Part shown: positions 1-10,304 of the stretch, one piece after another
Position numbering within the stretch: position 1 is the stretch's first letter
Layout: every line of letters begins with the position of its first letter
Origin: Shewanella gelidimarina
GTDB lineage: Bacteria > Pseudomonadota > Gammaproteobacteria > Enterobacterales > Shewanellaceae
Direction: 5' to 3'
Assembly: GCF_023283945.1 (NCBI RefSeq)
Contig: NZ_JAKIKW010000009.1
Span: forward strand, 101,593 to 165,592
DNA length: 64,000 bases
The notes under the pieces: generated by a model
What the model saw: the letters and a program-made list of their open reading frames with translations, nothing else
What the model was told of the DNA's origin: nothing
Databases searched by the model: none
Position numbers and translations under genes: made by a program

Positions 1-1029
1 CAAGAAATTTTGACTGATCCATCGTATTCACGTCAAATCGTAACCTTAACTTACCCACATATCGGTAATACTGGCACCAATGATGAAGACACTGAGTCCT
101 CATCTGTTCATGCTTGTGGTCTAATTATTCGAGATTTGCCACTTACCGCAAGTAATTTTCGAAATCAGCAATCTTTAAGTGACTACTTAAAGGCCAACAA
201 CGTCGTTGGTATTGCGGATATTGATACCCGTAAATTAACTCGTATACTACGAGAAAAAGGCGCCCAAGCAGGATGTATTCTTGTGGGTGACTTAGATGAA
301 GCCAAGGCGGTAGCAGCTGCTAAAGCGTTCCCTGGTTTAAAAGGCATGGATTTAGCCAAAGAAGTTACCACCACTGAAGCCTATCAATGGCGCAGCGGTA
401 GCTGGCGTCTTGTGGGCGGTTTACCGTCTGACAAGACTGAAGCAGAGCTTAAGTATAAAGTCGTTGCTTATGATTACGGTGTTAAGCGTAACATTTTGCG
501 CATGTTAGTCGACCGTGGCTGTGACGTGACTGTTGTTCCGGCACAAACACCTGCATCGACAGTGTTAGCGATGAACCCAGATGGGATTTTCCTATCAAAT
601 GGTCCTGGTGACCCAGAACCTTGTGACTATGCAATTACGGCGATTCAAGAGATTTTAAAGACGGAAATTCCTGTCTTTGGTATCTGTTTAGGTCACCAGT
701 TATTAGCATTAGCCTCAGGCGCTAAAACCTTGAAAATGAAATTTGGTCATCACGGTGCAAACCACCCAGTGAGCAATATCGAGCAAGGCAATGTAATGAT
801 CACCAGTCAAAACCACGGTTTTGCTGCAGATGAAACAACCCTGCCAGCCAATATTAAAGTGACTCACAAGTCACTGTTTGATGGTTCTTTGCAAGGTATT
901 CACCTTACTGATAAGCCAGCGTTTAGCTTCCAAGGTCACCCTGAAGCGAGCCCTGGACCACATGATGCCGCGCCACTGTTTAATCATTTCATAGACTTGA
1001 TTGAACTCTATCGCCAGAACGCCAAGTAG
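1..1029 (+). CDS. carA: Carbamoyl-phosphate synthase small subunit (5' end outside window)
   Basis: This is the glutamine amidotransferase subunit of carbamoyl-phosphate synthase. It releases ammonia from glutamine and passes it to CarB for arginine and pyrimidine synthesis. The frame is open from base 1 (reading [10 protein letters not shown]), so roughly the first 40 residues lie before the window and this is an edge effect, not a broken gene. The class I amidotransferase domain is visible: the oxyanion segment SNGPGDPE, the nucleophile cysteine in GICLGHQ and the His-Glu pair in GHPEASPGP. carB follows after 28 bases with its own ribosome site, so the two form an operon. Identity is certain from motifs and context. 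Confidence 0.97.
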   Translation, partial: QEILTDPSYSRQIVTLTYPHIGNTGTNDEDTESSSVHACGLIIRDLPLTASNFRNQQSLSDYLKANNVVGIADIDTRKLTRILREKGAQAGCILVGDLDEAKAVAAAKAFPGLKGMDLAKEVTTTEAYQWRSGSWRLVGGLPSDKTEAELKYKVVAYDYGVKRNILRMLVDRGCDVTVVPAQTPASTVLAMNPDGIFLSNGPGDPEPCDYAITAIQEILKTEIPVFGICLGHQLLALASGAKTLKMKFGHHGANHPVSNIEQGNVMITSQNHGFAADETTLPANIKVTHKSLFDGSLQGIHLTDKPAFSFQGHPEASPGPHDAAPLFNHFIDLIELYRQNAK

Positions 1030-1057
1030 TAACCTCATCCGGGAGAAGATTTAAGCA

Positions 1058-4000
1058 ATGCCAAAACGTACCGATATAAAGAGTATTCTTATCCTAGGGG
1101 CTGGACCAATTGTTATTGGTCAAGCCTGTGAGTTTGACTACTCAGGCGCTCAAGCCTGTAAAGCCCTACGCGAAGAGGGTTACCGAGTTATTCTTGTTAA
1201 CTCTAACCCTGCAACGATTATGACTGACCCAGAGATGGCCGATGCAACTTATATCGAGCCTATTCACTGGGAAGTAGTACGCAACATTATTGCTAAAGAG
1301 CGCCCAGATGCGATCTTACCAACAATGGGTGGCCAGACTGCACTTAACTGTGCACTCGAGCTTGAAAGCCGTGGCGTACTAAAAGAGTTCAATGTCGATA
1401 TGATTGGCGCCACAGCCGATGCAATCGATAAAGCGGAAGACCGCAGCCGTTTTGATAAGGCGATGAAGTCGATTGGACTTGAATGTCCTCGTGCTGGTAT
1501 CGCTCATAATATGGATGAAGCTCGCGCTGTATTAGCAGAAGTCGGCTATCCATGTATTATTCGCCCATCATTCACTATGGGCGGCAGCGGTGGCGGCATC
1601 GCGTACAACAAAGAAGAATTTGAAGATATCTGTTCTCAAGGTCTGGATCTTTCTCCGACCAGCGAACTGCTTATCGATGAGTCTTTGATTGGTTGGAAAG
1701 AGTACGAGATGGAAGTGGTACGTGATCGCAAAGATAATTGCATCATTGTCTGTGCCATTGAAAACTTCGACCCTATGGGCGTGCACACGGGTGACTCGAT
1801 TACCGTAGCACCTGCGCAAACGCTAACCGACAAAGAATATCAGTTGATGCGTAATGCATCGCTTGCAGTTTTGCGTGAGATTGGTGTTGAAACCGGTGGT
1901 TCAAACGTACAGTTTGGTATCAACCCAGTTGATGGCCGTATGGTTATCATCGAGATGAACCCGCGTGTGTCTCGCTCATCTGCATTGGCGTCTAAAGCAA
2001 CGGGTTTCCCTATCGCTAAGATCGCCGCTAAGTTAGCCGTCGGTTACACTCTGGATGAATTAAGCAACGACATTACCGGTGGCGCGACGCCAGCGTCATT
2101 TGAACCTGCTATCGATTACGTTGTCACTAAAATACCTCGCTTTAATTTTGAAAAGTTTGCCGGTGCTAATGACCGTCTAACGACGCAGATGAAGTCTGTT
2201 GGTGAAGTGATGGCCATTGGCCGTACATTCCAAGAATCGCTGCAAAAGGCTTTACGTGGTCTTGAAGTCGGCAAAAATGGTCTATGTCCTGAAGTTGATT
2301 TAGCGGACAGCGAAGCGCTTTCTCGTATTCGTCATGAGCTAAAAGAACCTGGTGCAGAGCGTATTTGGTATATTGCCGATGCATTCCGTTTAGGTTTGTC
2401 GGTTGAGGATATCTTTGGTTTAACCAATGTTGACCCTTGGTTCCTAGTGCAAATTGAAGACTTACTTAAGTCTGAAACACAAGTTGCCGAAGCGGGCTTT
2501 GCGGGTTTAGACAAAGATACTTTACGTAAGCTTAAGCGCAAAGGTTTTGCCGATTCGCGCTTAGCAGCGCTTGCCGGTGTTAGCGAGACTGAAGTGCGTA
2601 AATTACGTACTCGTTTTGAAATTCATCCGGTTTACAAGCGTGTTGATACTTGCGCCGCTGAGTTTGCAACCGATACCGCATACATGTACTCAACTTATGA
2701 AGAAGAGTGCGAAGCTAACCCATCAAATCGTGAAAAAATCATGATATTGGGCGGCGGACCTAACCGAATTGGTCAAGGTATTGAATTTGATTACTGTTGT
2801 GTACACGCGGCGTTAGCGTTACGTGAAGACGGTTACGAGACCATCATGGTTAACTGTAACCCTGAAACGGTATCTACCGATTACGACACCTCAGATCGTC
2901 TGTATTTTGAGTCGATTACTTTTGAAGATGTACTTGAAATCGTGCGTATCGAGAAGCCAAAAGGCGTTATCGTGCAGTACGGTGGCCAAACACCGCTTAA
3001 GTTAGCCCGTGATCTTGAAGCCGCTGGCGTACCCATTATTGGTACAAGTCCAGATGCCATTGACCGTGCTGAAGACCGCGAACGTTTCCAGCAAGCGATT
3101 GTGCGTTTAAACATGAAGCAACCTGAAAATGATACGGTTACAACTGTTGAAGGCGCTGTTATCTCTGGCGAGCGTATCGGTTATCCATTAGTGGTTCGTC
3201 CATCGTATGTACTCGGTGGCCGCGCAATGGAAATCGTCTACGACGAACAAGATCTACGCCGTTATTTCAATGAAGCGGTGAGTGTTTCAAATGCATCACC
3301 AGTATTGCTAGACAGATTCCTTGATAATGCGATTGAAGTCGATATCGATGCAATTTGTGACGGTGAAACTGTGGTTATCGGTTCTATCATGGAACATATC
3401 GAGCAAGCGGGCGTTCACTCTGGTGACTCTGGTTGTTCTTTACCTCCTTATAGCTTGAGCCAAGATATTCAAGATCGTATGCGTGTGCAAGTGGGTAAGT
3501 TGGCCATGGAGCTTGGCGTTATCGGTTTGATGAACGTACAGTTTGCCATCAAAGATGACGAAATCTACATGATTGAAGTTAATCCTCGTGCAGCGCGTAC
3601 CGTTCCTTTTGTATCGAAAGCGACAGGTGTACCGTTAGCCAAGATTGCGGCACGTGTTATGGCGGGTCAAAGCCTTAAGTCACAGAATGTGACTGAGGAA
3701 GTGATCCCACCGTTTTTCTCTGTAAAAGAAGTGGTATTGCCGTTTAACAAGTTCCCTGGCGTTGATCCATTGCTCGGCCCTGAAATGCGCTCAACAGGTG
3801 AAGTGATGGGCGTTGGCGACACGTTTGCTGAAGCCTATGCTAAAGCGCAGCTTGGTGCGACGTGTGAAGTGCCTAAATCAGGCCGTGCATTATTATCTGT
3901 TCGTAACAGTGATAAGGCCCGTGTTGCCGATTTAGCCGCTAAGTTGATTGAACTGGGTTATGAAATTGATGCGACTCACGGTACTGCAGTTATTTTAGGC

Positions 4001-4279
4001 GAAGCGGGTATTAACCCACGCCTAGTGAACAAGGTACACGAAGGTCGTCCGCATATTCTTGACCGTATTAAGAATGGCGAATATACCTACATTGTCAATA
4101 CCACTGAAGGTCGTAAGGCGATTGAAGATTCACGTCAACTTCGCCGCGGTGCACTGCGCTATAAAGTGAATTACACCACGACATTGAATGCTGCATTTGC
4201 AACGTGTATGGCGCATGCTGCCGATTCCCGTTCAAATGTGACGTCAGTGCAAGAGCTACATAAACGTATTGCTAAGTAA
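1058..4279 (+). CDS. carB: Carbamoyl-phosphate synthase large subunit
   Basis: The 1073-residue protein has the length usual for enterobacterial CarB. It makes carbamoyl phosphate from bicarbonate, ammonia and two ATP. Two homologous ATP-grasp halves are seen, each starting with a P-loop-like glycine motif ([11 protein letters not shown] near residue 13 and [11 protein letters not shown] near residue 565) and each carrying a conserved EMNPR or EVNPR metal-binding segment. The last ~140 residues form the MGS-like allosteric domain that in E. coli binds ornithine and UMP. An ATG preceded by GGGAGA decides the start. A strong terminator follows the stop. Confidence 0.98.
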   Translation: MPKRTDIKSILILGAGPIVIGQACEFDYSGAQACKALREEGYRVILVNSNPATIMTDPEMADATYIEPIHWEVVRNIIAKERPDAILPTMGGQTALNCALELESRGVLKEFNVDMIGATADAIDKAEDRSRFDKAMKSIGLECPRAGIAHNMDEARAVLAEVGYPCIIRPSFTMGGSGGGIAYNKEEFEDICSQGLDLSPTSELLIDESLIGWKEYEMEVVRDRKDNCIIVCAIENFDPMGVHTGDSITVAPAQTLTDKEYQLMRNASLAVLREIGVETGGSNVQFGINPVDGRMVIIEMNPRVSRSSALASKATGFPIAKIAAKLAVGYTLDELSNDITGGATPASFEPAIDYVVTKIPRFNFEKFAGANDRLTTQMKSVGEVMAIGRTFQESLQKALRGLEVGKNGLCPEVDLADSEALSRIRHELKEPGAERIWYIADAFRLGLSVEDIFGLTNVDPWFLVQIEDLLKSETQVAEAGFAGLDKDTLRKLKRKGFADSRLAALAGVSETEVRKLRTRFEIHPVYKRVDTCAAEFATDTAYMYSTYEEECEANPSNREKIMILGGGPNRIGQGIEFDYCCVHAALALREDGYETIMVNCNPETVSTDYDTSDRLYFESITFEDVLEIVRIEKPKGVIVQYGGQTPLKLARDLEAAGVPIIGTSPDAIDRAEDRERFQQAIVRLNMKQPENDTVTTVEGAVISGERIGYPLVVRPSYVLGGRAMEIVYDEQDLRRYFNEAVSVSNASPVLLDRFLDNAIEVDIDAICDGETVVIGSIMEHIEQAGVHSGDSGCSLPPYSLSQDIQDRMRVQVGKLAMELGVIGLMNVQFAIKDDEIYMIEVNPRAARTVPFVSKATGVPLAKIAARVMAGQSLKSQNVTEEVIPPFFSVKEVVLPFNKFPGVDPLLGPEMRSTGEVMGVGDTFAEAYAKAQLGATCEVPKSGRALLSVRNSDKARVADLAAKLIELGYEIDATHGTAVILGEAGINPRLVNKVHEGRPHILDRIKNGEYTYIVNTTEGRKAIEDSRQLRRGALRYKVNYTTTLNAAFATCMAHAADSRSNVTSVQELHKRIAK

Positions 4280-4292
4280 ATTTAAGTGATGC

Positions 4293-4324
4293 AAAAAAGG
4301 CCGCATTTTTTGCGGCCTTTTTTA
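4293..4324 (+). terminator. Intrinsic terminator of carAB
   Basis: A 10-bp GC-rich stem (AAAGGCCGCA with its complement) closes a TTTTT loop and is followed by a T run, 13 bases after the carB stop. Confidence 0.9.
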
Positions 4325-4646
4325 TGATTTATTTTCAGGATGATGCCCAAACGATAGATATGGATATAAACCCCGGTACAACTTCTATGTTACTAGCGCT
4401 CAGCGCAGGCGAATAAAGCTGAGGTAGAAGTAAAGGTGCAAATTAGGTGAACGGACTCTCGATTAATAAAGATTTATCTGACTTTGCTAGTAAGTATTGC
4501 CAAGGTTGAGTAAGCTCTATAAATTCTGCAGGTGCAACTTTTGCCCTCAGCGTTTACAATAGCGCAATTCCACAGATTATTGCCACGTTGACAAATTGAC
4601 CCGTCAGCGAGGACTGCTTTTGTTTTAAAGGAGACGAAAGAAGCTT
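4325..4646 (+). other. Intergenic region before greA
   Basis: No convincing gene is seen in these 322 bases. A TTGACA at 4588-4593 could be a -35 box for greA, but no good -10 lies 16-18 bases downstream, so no promoter is called. The segment AAAGGAG just before 4647 is the greA ribosome site. Confidence 0.5.
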
Positions 4647-5123
4647 ATGAGTAAGGTTCCAATGACAGTCGTCGGTGCTGAACGACTACGTAAAGAATTA
4701 GAGATTTTGAAATTTGACCGTCGTCCGAAAATTGCACAAGCAATCGGTGAAGCGCGTGAGCTAGGCGATTTGAAAGAAAACGCTGAATACCACGCTGCTC
4801 GAGAAGAGCAAGGGCTATGTGAAGCTCGAGTTCGTGATATCGAAGGTAAACTGTCTCATGCACAAGTTATTGATGTGACGGACATGCCTAATACCGGTCG
4901 AGTTATTTTCGGTACTACAGTGACGATCTTAAACGTCGATACTGATGAAGAAGTGACCTATCGCATCGTGGGTGAAGATGAAGCTAATGTGAAAGAGAAT
5001 TTACTTTCAGTGAGCTCACCTATCGCACGTGGTTTGGTTGGTAAGAGTGTTGATGATGAAATCTCGATCACTACACCCGGTGGTACCAACGACTTTGAAA
5101 TTATTAAAGTCCAATATATCTAA
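4647..5123 (+). CDS. greA: Transcription elongation factor GreA
   Basis: GreA enters the secondary channel of RNA polymerase and stimulates cleavage of backtracked RNA. The 158-residue length matches the family exactly. The N-terminal ~75 residues form the antiparallel coiled coil with the conserved acidic tip ([17 protein letters not shown]), and the C-terminal half is the FKBP-like domain ending in the typical ISITTPGG segment. It is a single-gene unit with its own terminator. In many Shewanella and enterobacteria it lies near carAB and the rlmE-ftsH block, as here. Confidence 0.97.
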   Translation: MSKVPMTVVGAERLRKELEILKFDRRPKIAQAIGEARELGDLKENAEYHAAREEQGLCEARVRDIEGKLSHAQVIDVTDMPNTGRVIFGTTVTILNVDTDEEVTYRIVGEDEANVKENLLSVSSPIARGLVGKSVDDEISITTPGGTNDFEIIKVQYI

Positions 5124-5145
5124 CTGAATTGTTCAGATATTAAAG

Positions 5146-5171
5146 AAAACCGCTGTTTAGCGGTTTTTTTA
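5146..5171 (+). terminator. Intrinsic terminator of greA
   Basis: The stem AAACCGCT/AGCGGTTT with a GTTT loop is followed by seven T, 22 bases after the greA stop. Confidence 0.88.
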
Positions 5172-5270
5172 TGAGATTTTTATTGTGATGCTATTAAAAG
5201 TTTGTATAAGCTGAGCGCTACGCTTAGTATATAAATCTTAATAGATATACCTGAATATAGGCAAAAATTA

Positions 5271-5786
5271 GTGCAGTTATTTTGGCGGTTTGGATTCATC
5301 TTACTATTCATCGGGGGATTATTTCTCACTCCTATGTCTGCGAGTGCATCTGTGCCAAAGCAAAATAATGACATCAGCTTTGTTACTTTAGATCTTACTC
5401 AATCTGAAGTGCAGCTTGGGTCTTCTAGTTACAATTCGATCGCTCTAGATAGCCAGCAGCTGCATAATCTATCCAGCAATATGCTTTTAAGGTTACAAGA
5501 TAAGCAAGCCAAGCAGACTGAAGGCGATAGCTCTGAATATGCCCCACTGGTGTCGCAGCGTTTTATTAATTTTTCGCAACACGATCCGCTACGAAATCGT
5601 CCAAGCTTTCTGTTAGCTTTTGAGTTTTTATCCCCCCCCATTCCTTCTTTAACTGTTGGTTATCGAATAGATGTCAGCCCTGCTGTGGATTGGTTGTTGC
5701 ATATTGAAAGCGCTTCTCATCGACTTTCTGCATGGAAAGAATCTAATTTACTCTACCGTTTTTCTCACTCCCACTCCCTTAGCTAA
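5271..5786 (+). CDS. Hypothetical exported protein
   Basis: I do not recognise the family. The 171-residue frame starts with GTG and opens with a clear signal peptide: a hydrophobic stretch at residues 6-22, then a cleavage-type MSASA-S segment near 23-28. The mature part is polar with no cysteines or membrane segments, and a DQ/serine-rich middle. No strong ribosome site is visible before the GTG, so the start is uncertain. A run of eight C at 5632-5639 inside the gene could cause slippage, changing the last ~50 residues. It stands alone between greA and the secD-side repeat element. Codon composition is like that of its neighbours. Confidence 0.65.
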   Translation: MQLFWRFGFILLFIGGLFLTPMSASASVPKQNNDISFVTLDLTQSEVQLGSSSYNSIALDSQQLHNLSSNMLLRLQDKQAKQTEGDSSEYAPLVSQRFINFSQHDPLRNRPSFLLAFEFLSPPIPSLTVGYRIDVSPAVDWLLHIESASHRLSAWKESNLLYRFSHSHSLS

Positions 5787-6065
5787 GTATCGATAAGCCC
5801 GTTGGCTTAACTATCGAGAACGGTTGCTAGCAGTCATTCCAAAGTCAAATTCACACTTAACCGTGTGTGCTTGAATATCGCTCCATTGTGAATTGATGTA
5901 AGCGAACACTGGTGAAACTGTATTTGTCCTTTGCGGCTTAATTGTCATCAATATCTGTTTTAGACGTTTGAAATTGACGCTTTATGTCGATTAGATATCA
6001 GCGTCTGATTTTTATATTGGAACTTGATGCCAAGCAAGCTTGGACAAAATCACTCTCTCGATAGC
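5787..6065 (+). other. Intergenic region left of the MITE-like element
   Basis: This segment holds no gene I can support. A short hairpin built on AAGCC/GGCTT at about 5795-5808, just after the exported-protein gene, has no T run and is not called a terminator. GACGC/GCGTC around 5970-6006 is followed by a few T and is only a weak candidate terminator. Confidence 0.4.
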
Positions 6066-6332
6066 TAGGGGCTGTTGATCTTTCGAGCTTAGTTTTTGTT
6101 CGAATTCAATGATTTTAGTACAAGGCTTGAGCGATGATGCTTAGCTGGCTAAGCGAAAAGCTCGTAACGCAGTCATAAAATTATTGAAACGAACCCTAAA
6201 GGCCGCGCTTCTTGGCTATTTTTACGGTGTTGTAGGCTATTTGTGGAGAATAACTAAACGACATAGCCTCCGCCTTGTCAAAATAGCCAATAAACTGCGG
6301 CAAAAACAACCGTGAAAGATCAACAGCCCCTA
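6066..6332. mobile_element. 267-bp MITE-like element with 19-bp perfect terminal inverted repeats
   Basis: The 19 bases TAGGGGCTGTTGATCTTTC at 6066-6084 recur as an exact inverted copy at 6314-6332. The interior carries no long reading frame. The outermost TA at each end may be a TA target duplication, giving 17-bp true ends starting GGGGCTG. This is the layout of a non-autonomous, transposase-mobilised miniature element. It sits 86 bases upstream of the chosen secD start, so it forms most of the secD leader and may provide promoter or terminator activity. Confidence 0.8.
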
Positions 6333-6418
6333 ACAAAACAATATTGCATTTTCCAGTACCTACTGGGATAACAGCAAATATTTATCGCGTTACTAGTGAA
6401 TATAAAGAGCAAGACAAT

Positions 6419-8233
6419 ATGAGAGAAAATAAAAAAACGACGATTTTAAATCATTACAGTGCATGGAAGTATGTGCTGTTATTAGTCACCATTATCATTA
6501 TGTTATTCAGTGCACTGCCTACTTTTTATGGTGAAGATGCCGCCGTGCAAATCGGTGCGAAGGCTGGTCTAAAAGTTGACTCTTTAGCGCTACACCATTT
6601 GCTCGAGTCCCAGGGCGTTAACGTCAAACGTATTGACCAAGCTAAGGGGGAAACACTGATCGTACTCGATGATAACTCGCAGCAAGCCCAGCTTAAAACG
6701 ATGCTCTCCGAGCAAGTTGCTGATCCTTCAGAGTTGACTCTAACACTGGCACCAGATGCACCCAATTGGCTGCTATCTCTAGGTTTTTCACCCATTAAAC
6801 TTGGCTTAGATCTTAGAGGTGGAGTGCAGTTCTTACTTGATGTAGAAATTGAACCGGTTTACAAACTGCATTACGACGCTCTTGTCGAATCCGTAAGGCA
6901 ATTTATTCGTGAGCAGTCTCTTTATGGCGCCAAGGTTCAGCAACGCTCGAGTGGAAAGGTAAACATCTCAGTCTCAGATCCAAACCAAAGGCAGGCGCTA
7001 AGACAATTCGTTAAGCAGCAGTATCCGAATTGGCGGGTAACGAATGCGGGTGATAGCGCGCTTAATGTGGATTTATTAGCGAGTGAAAAAATTAATATTC
7101 GCGATTTGATCGTAAAACAAAACCTGCAAATTATGCGCAGTCGTATTGAGCAGCTCGGAATAACCGAAGCTGTTGTGCAGCGTCAAGGCGAGCACCGCAT
7201 AAGAATTGAGCTGCCAGGCGTGCAAGATCCCGCGGCTGCTAAATCGGTCATTGGCGCAACGGCGAGCCTAGCATTTTATCAGGTTATGCAACCGGGTTCT
7301 GTGAATGCCAAAGTGTTAATTGATGAGCTGAAAGCACCAGTCTATGTGGCAAGGAAGCCCGTTTTAGGTGGCGAGCATATCATTGATGCTAGGGCTTCTT
7401 TAGGTGAAATGGGCTTGCCGGAAGTCGTTATTCACCTCGATCGTGACGGTGGAAAAATCATGTCGAACTTCTCTCGTGACAATATCGGCAAACCGATGGC
7501 GACCTCATACAGTGAATATAGCCGAGATAATAAAGGCCAGATAAGGCAAACCACAGAAGTGATTAGTGTCGCCACGGTTCAGTCTCAGCTTAGTGACCGT
7601 TTTAGCATTACGGGTGCAGGTGACTATGCCAGTGCACAGCAGCTGGCTTTATTACTTCGAGCAGGGTCTATGACTGCGCCAGTGACTATCGTAGAGGAGC
7701 GCACTATTGGCCCGAGCTTAGGCGAAGAAAACATTACTAATGGCTTTTCGGCACTTGCTCTAGGGATGGCGTTTACCCTGTTATTCATGGGGCTTTGGTA
7801 TCGCCGACTCGGTTGGATAGCAAACATTGCGTTAGTTGCAAACATGGTTTTGCTATTTGGTCTTTTGGCTTTGATCCCTGGGGCAGTGTTGACCTTACCC
7901 GGTATTGCGGGACTGGTATTAACGGTTGGTATGGCGGTTGATACCAATGTACTTATTTTTGAAAGGATTAAAGATAAGTTAAAAGAGGGAAAGAGCTTTG
8001 CGCATGCGATTGATAGAGGTTTTGACAGCGCTTTGTCCACCATTATAGATGCCAATTTTACCACGATGATCACCGCGATAGTGTTGTATTCAATCGGTAA
8101 TGGCCCTATTCAAGGGTTTGCTTTGACCTTAGGGCTGGGGCTATTAACGAGTATGTTCACCGGTATTTTTGCTTCAAGAGCATTAGTTAATTGGGTTTAT
8201 GGACGCGATTTTAGCCGCGATGTGAAGGTGTAA
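6419..8233 (+). CDS. secD: Protein translocase subunit SecD
   Basis: SecD works with SecF and the SecYEG channel and uses the proton gradient to help exported proteins through the inner membrane. From the ATG at 6419 (preceded by AAAGAGC) the protein is 604 residues, close to E. coli SecD (615). A start at 6344 would add an unmatched 25-residue tail. One N-terminal membrane segment (residues ~15-33) is followed by the large periplasmic P1 region, which includes the conserved LGLDLRGGVQFLL motif, then five C-terminal membrane segments with the RND-type GMAVDTNVLIFERIKD signature. secF follows after one base. YajC is missing, and shewanellae usually carry a yajC-secD-secF set elsewhere, so this is probably a second copy. 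Confidence 0.93.
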   Translation: MRENKKTTILNHYSAWKYVLLLVTIIIMLFSALPTFYGEDAAVQIGAKAGLKVDSLALHHLLESQGVNVKRIDQAKGETLIVLDDNSQQAQLKTMLSEQVADPSELTLTLAPDAPNWLLSLGFSPIKLGLDLRGGVQFLLDVEIEPVYKLHYDALVESVRQFIREQSLYGAKVQQRSSGKVNISVSDPNQRQALRQFVKQQYPNWRVTNAGDSALNVDLLASEKINIRDLIVKQNLQIMRSRIEQLGITEAVVQRQGEHRIRIELPGVQDPAAAKSVIGATASLAFYQVMQPGSVNAKVLIDELKAPVYVARKPVLGGEHIIDARASLGEMGLPEVVIHLDRDGGKIMSNFSRDNIGKPMATSYSEYSRDNKGQIRQTTEVISVATVQSQLSDRFSITGAGDYASAQQLALLLRAGSMTAPVTIVEERTIGPSLGEENITNGFSALALGMAFTLLFMGLWYRRLGWIANIALVANMVLLFGLLALIPGAVLTLPGIAGLVLTVGMAVDTNVLIFERIKDKLKEGKSFAHAIDRGFDSALSTIIDANFTTMITAIVLYSIGNGPIQGFALTLGLGLLTSMFTGIFASRALVNWVYGRDFSRDVKV

Positions 8234-8234
8234 T

Positions 8235-9134
8235 ATGAATTTTAAAAAATTAAGTAAGTTAACTAGAGCGCGCTACTTATCTAGTCTAATGTCTTTAATG
8301 ATAATGTTCTGCTCTGTCGGCATTATTTTTGTTAATGGTTTTAATTGGGGTTTAGACTTCACCGGTGGTGTGGTTACCGAGGTGAAGCTTGATAGCAATA
8401 TCAAGGCCGCTCAGATAAGTGAGCTACTAGCGCTACACTCAGATCAAGATGTGAGTGTTATTTCGGCGGGTGAAGCTGGACGTTGGGTGCTGAGATATAG
8501 CCAAGTTAACGCTGAATCGAGTACGAGTATCACCGATGTTTTGGCTCCATTGACCCATAATCTCGAAGTGCTTAATTCGAGTATCGTTGGGCCGCAAATA
8601 GGCCAAGAGTTAGCAGAGCAGGGAGGCTTAGCACTTTTAGTTGCTATGTTATGTATCCTCGGCTACCTAAGTTTTCGCTTTGAATGGCGTCTTGCCAGTG
8701 GTGCACTATTGGCACTATTTCATGATGTGGCTTTTGTCTTGGCATTCTTTGCGTTAACTCAGATGGAGTTTAACCTTACTGTACTCGCAGCAGTGTTAGC
8801 TATTTTGGGGTATTCGCTAAATGACTCTATCATTATCGCAGACCGGATCAGGGAGCTATTAACCTCTAAGCCTAAAATGGCGATTGAAGCGGTATGCAGT
8901 CGGGCGGTGCAGGCGACATTCTCTCGCACCATGGTGACGAGTGGTACCACTTTAATCACTGTTTCTGCATTGTGGATAATGGGCGGTGGCCCTTTAGAGA
9001 GTTTTTCGATAGCAATGTTTCTCGGCATTCTGATTGGTACCTTCTCGTCAATTTCTATCGGGACCTGCTTGCCTGAGCTGCTGAAGGTTAACTCTGAGCA
9101 TTATAAAGTAGAGCCTATATGTGACGCTCCATAA
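8235..9134 (+). CDS. secF: Protein translocase subunit SecF
   Basis: The 299-residue partner of SecD has the six-membrane-segment SecF plan: the first segment near residues 18-36, the conserved NWGLDFTGG motif near 37-45, a periplasmic domain, then five segments with the LAILGYSLNDSIIIADRIRE signature. It is a little shorter than E. coli SecF (323). The start is one base after the secD stop, so translation is probably coupled. It ends the operon before a strong bidirectional terminator. Confidence 0.95.
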   Translation: MNFKKLSKLTRARYLSSLMSLMIMFCSVGIIFVNGFNWGLDFTGGVVTEVKLDSNIKAAQISELLALHSDQDVSVISAGEAGRWVLRYSQVNAESSTSITDVLAPLTHNLEVLNSSIVGPQIGQELAEQGGLALLVAMLCILGYLSFRFEWRLASGALLALFHDVAFVLAFFALTQMEFNLTVLAAVLAILGYSLNDSIIIADRIRELLTSKPKMAIEAVCSRAVQATFSRTMVTSGTTLITVSALWIMGGGPLESFSIAMFLGILIGTFSSISIGTCLPELLKVNSEHYKVEPICDAP

Positions 9135-9146
9135 TTAAAGGCACAA

Positions 9147-9179
9147 AAAAAAGCCGCTGAATAATCAGCGGCTTTTTTT
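9147..9179. terminator. Bidirectional terminator between secF and yhbY
   Basis: The stem AAGCCGCTGA/TCAGCGGCTT with an ATAA loop has A runs on one side and T runs on the other. It can therefore end both secF transcription (plus) and yhbY transcription (minus). Confidence 0.92.
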
Positions 9180-9222
9180 ATTTATCTTGCAAACTTTTCT
9201 TTTTTAAAAGAAACTTTGCTAA

Positions 9223-9522
9223 TTACTTTGCCTTAGGCACAGCAATTTTCATTTCTTCAGACTGTCGGAACAGTACTAAGACGTGACCGATAAGCTGTAT
9301 TTTTTCAGCTTGGGTTTCACGTACGATGGCGTCGACGATTGCATTTTTAAGCTCTCTGTCACCAGAGGCTACTTTCACTTTGATCAATTCATGATGAGAG
9401 AGTGCACTATCAATTTCAGCCAGTACACCTTCAGTCAGGCCGTTGCCACCAAGCATCACTACAGGCTTTAAATTATGCGCTAAGCCCTTTAAGTGCTGTT
9501 TTTGTTTGGTTGTTAAGTTCAT
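9223..9522 (-). CDS. yhbY: Ribosome-associated RNA-binding protein YhbY (CRM domain)
   Basis: The 99 residues form a single CRS1-YhbY (CRM) RNA-binding domain, the usual length. The GxxG loop is visible as LGGNGLTEG near residues 24-32, followed by the basic helix and the HVLVLFR beta strand. The protein binds precursors of the large ribosomal subunit. It is transcribed away from rlmE, the same divergent arrangement as in E. coli, and shares the 91-base gap with the rlmE promoter. Confidence 0.95.
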   Translation of the reverse strand: MNLTTKQKQHLKGLAHNLKPVVMLGGNGLTEGVLAEIDSALSHHELIKVKVASGDRELKNAIVDAIVRETQAEKIQLIGHVLVLFRQSEEMKIAVPKAK

Positions 9523-9613
9523 TTATACCAACTTTATGCTGAGTTACTGTTGAAAAGCCGCTATTCTACCCTTATATATGCTTTGTGTAACTCTCAATTG
9601 TTGCGGATTTTAA

Positions 9614-10243
9614 ATGTCAGGTAAAAAACGAACCGCCAGCTCTTCACGCTGGATGCAAGAACATTTCGATGATCACTATGTCAAGCTAGCGCAAAAGCGC
9701 GGCTTTAGGTCGCGAGCGGCCTTTAAGATAGAGGAGATCCAAGAGAAAGATAAACTTATACGATCCGGCATGACCGTGGTCGACTTAGGCGCAGCACCTG
9801 GAGGATGGTCGCAAGTGGTTGTTAAACTCGCTGGCGACAAAGGTAAAGTTATCGCGTGCGATATTTTACCTATGGACCCGATTGTTGGGGTCGATTTCCT
9901 ACAAGGTGATTTCCGCGAAGAGAACGTACTTGATGCGCTGCTGACGCGAGTTGGTGATGCTAAAGTGGATGTCGTATTATCTGATATGGCGCCAAACATG
10001 AGTGGTACTGGCGGGGTCGATCAACCTCGTGCTATGTATTTAGTCGAACTCGCATTAGATATGTGCCATCAAGTTTTGGCACCTAATGGCTGTTTTGCTG
10101 TTAAAGTCTTTCAGGGGGAGGGCTTTGACGAGTACATGAAATTAGTTAAACAAGCATTTAAAACCGTTAAAACACGTAAGCCAGATTCATCGCGAGCACG
10201 ATCACGTGAGGTCTATCTTGTGGCGACGGGGTACAAGTTATAG
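9614..10243 (+). CDS. rlmE: 23S rRNA (uridine-2552-2'-O)-methyltransferase
   Basis: RlmE (FtsJ/RrmJ) methylates the 2'-hydroxyl of U2552 in the A-loop of 23S rRNA, using S-adenosylmethionine. The 209 residues match the E. coli enzyme in length. The Rossmann SAM motif [13 protein letters not shown] lies near residues 57-69. The catalytic K-D-K-E set is visible in [28 protein letters not shown] and [10 protein letters not shown]. ftsH follows after 61 bases, the usual partner. Confidence 0.97.
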   Translation: MSGKKRTASSSRWMQEHFDDHYVKLAQKRGFRSRAAFKIEEIQEKDKLIRSGMTVVDLGAAPGGWSQVVVKLAGDKGKVIACDILPMDPIVGVDFLQGDFREENVLDALLTRVGDAKVDVVLSDMAPNMSGTGGVDQPRAMYLVELALDMCHQVLAPNGCFAVKVFQGEGFDEYMKLVKQAFKTVKTRKPDSSRARSREVYLVATGYKL

Positions 10244-10304
10244 TAATCTATCGTAAGTACTCTAACATTAGTTTTCGAAAGACTTTAAAAAGAGGTCGAG
10301 TAAT

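Noticed and set aside
1..1029. carA as a truncated gene
   Set aside because: The frame is open to base 1 with normal CarA sequence, so the missing start is only the window edge.
7624..8073. 149-residue minus-strand frame inside secD
   Set aside because: It is an antisense shadow of the conserved membrane half of SecD, with no ribosome site and no domain.
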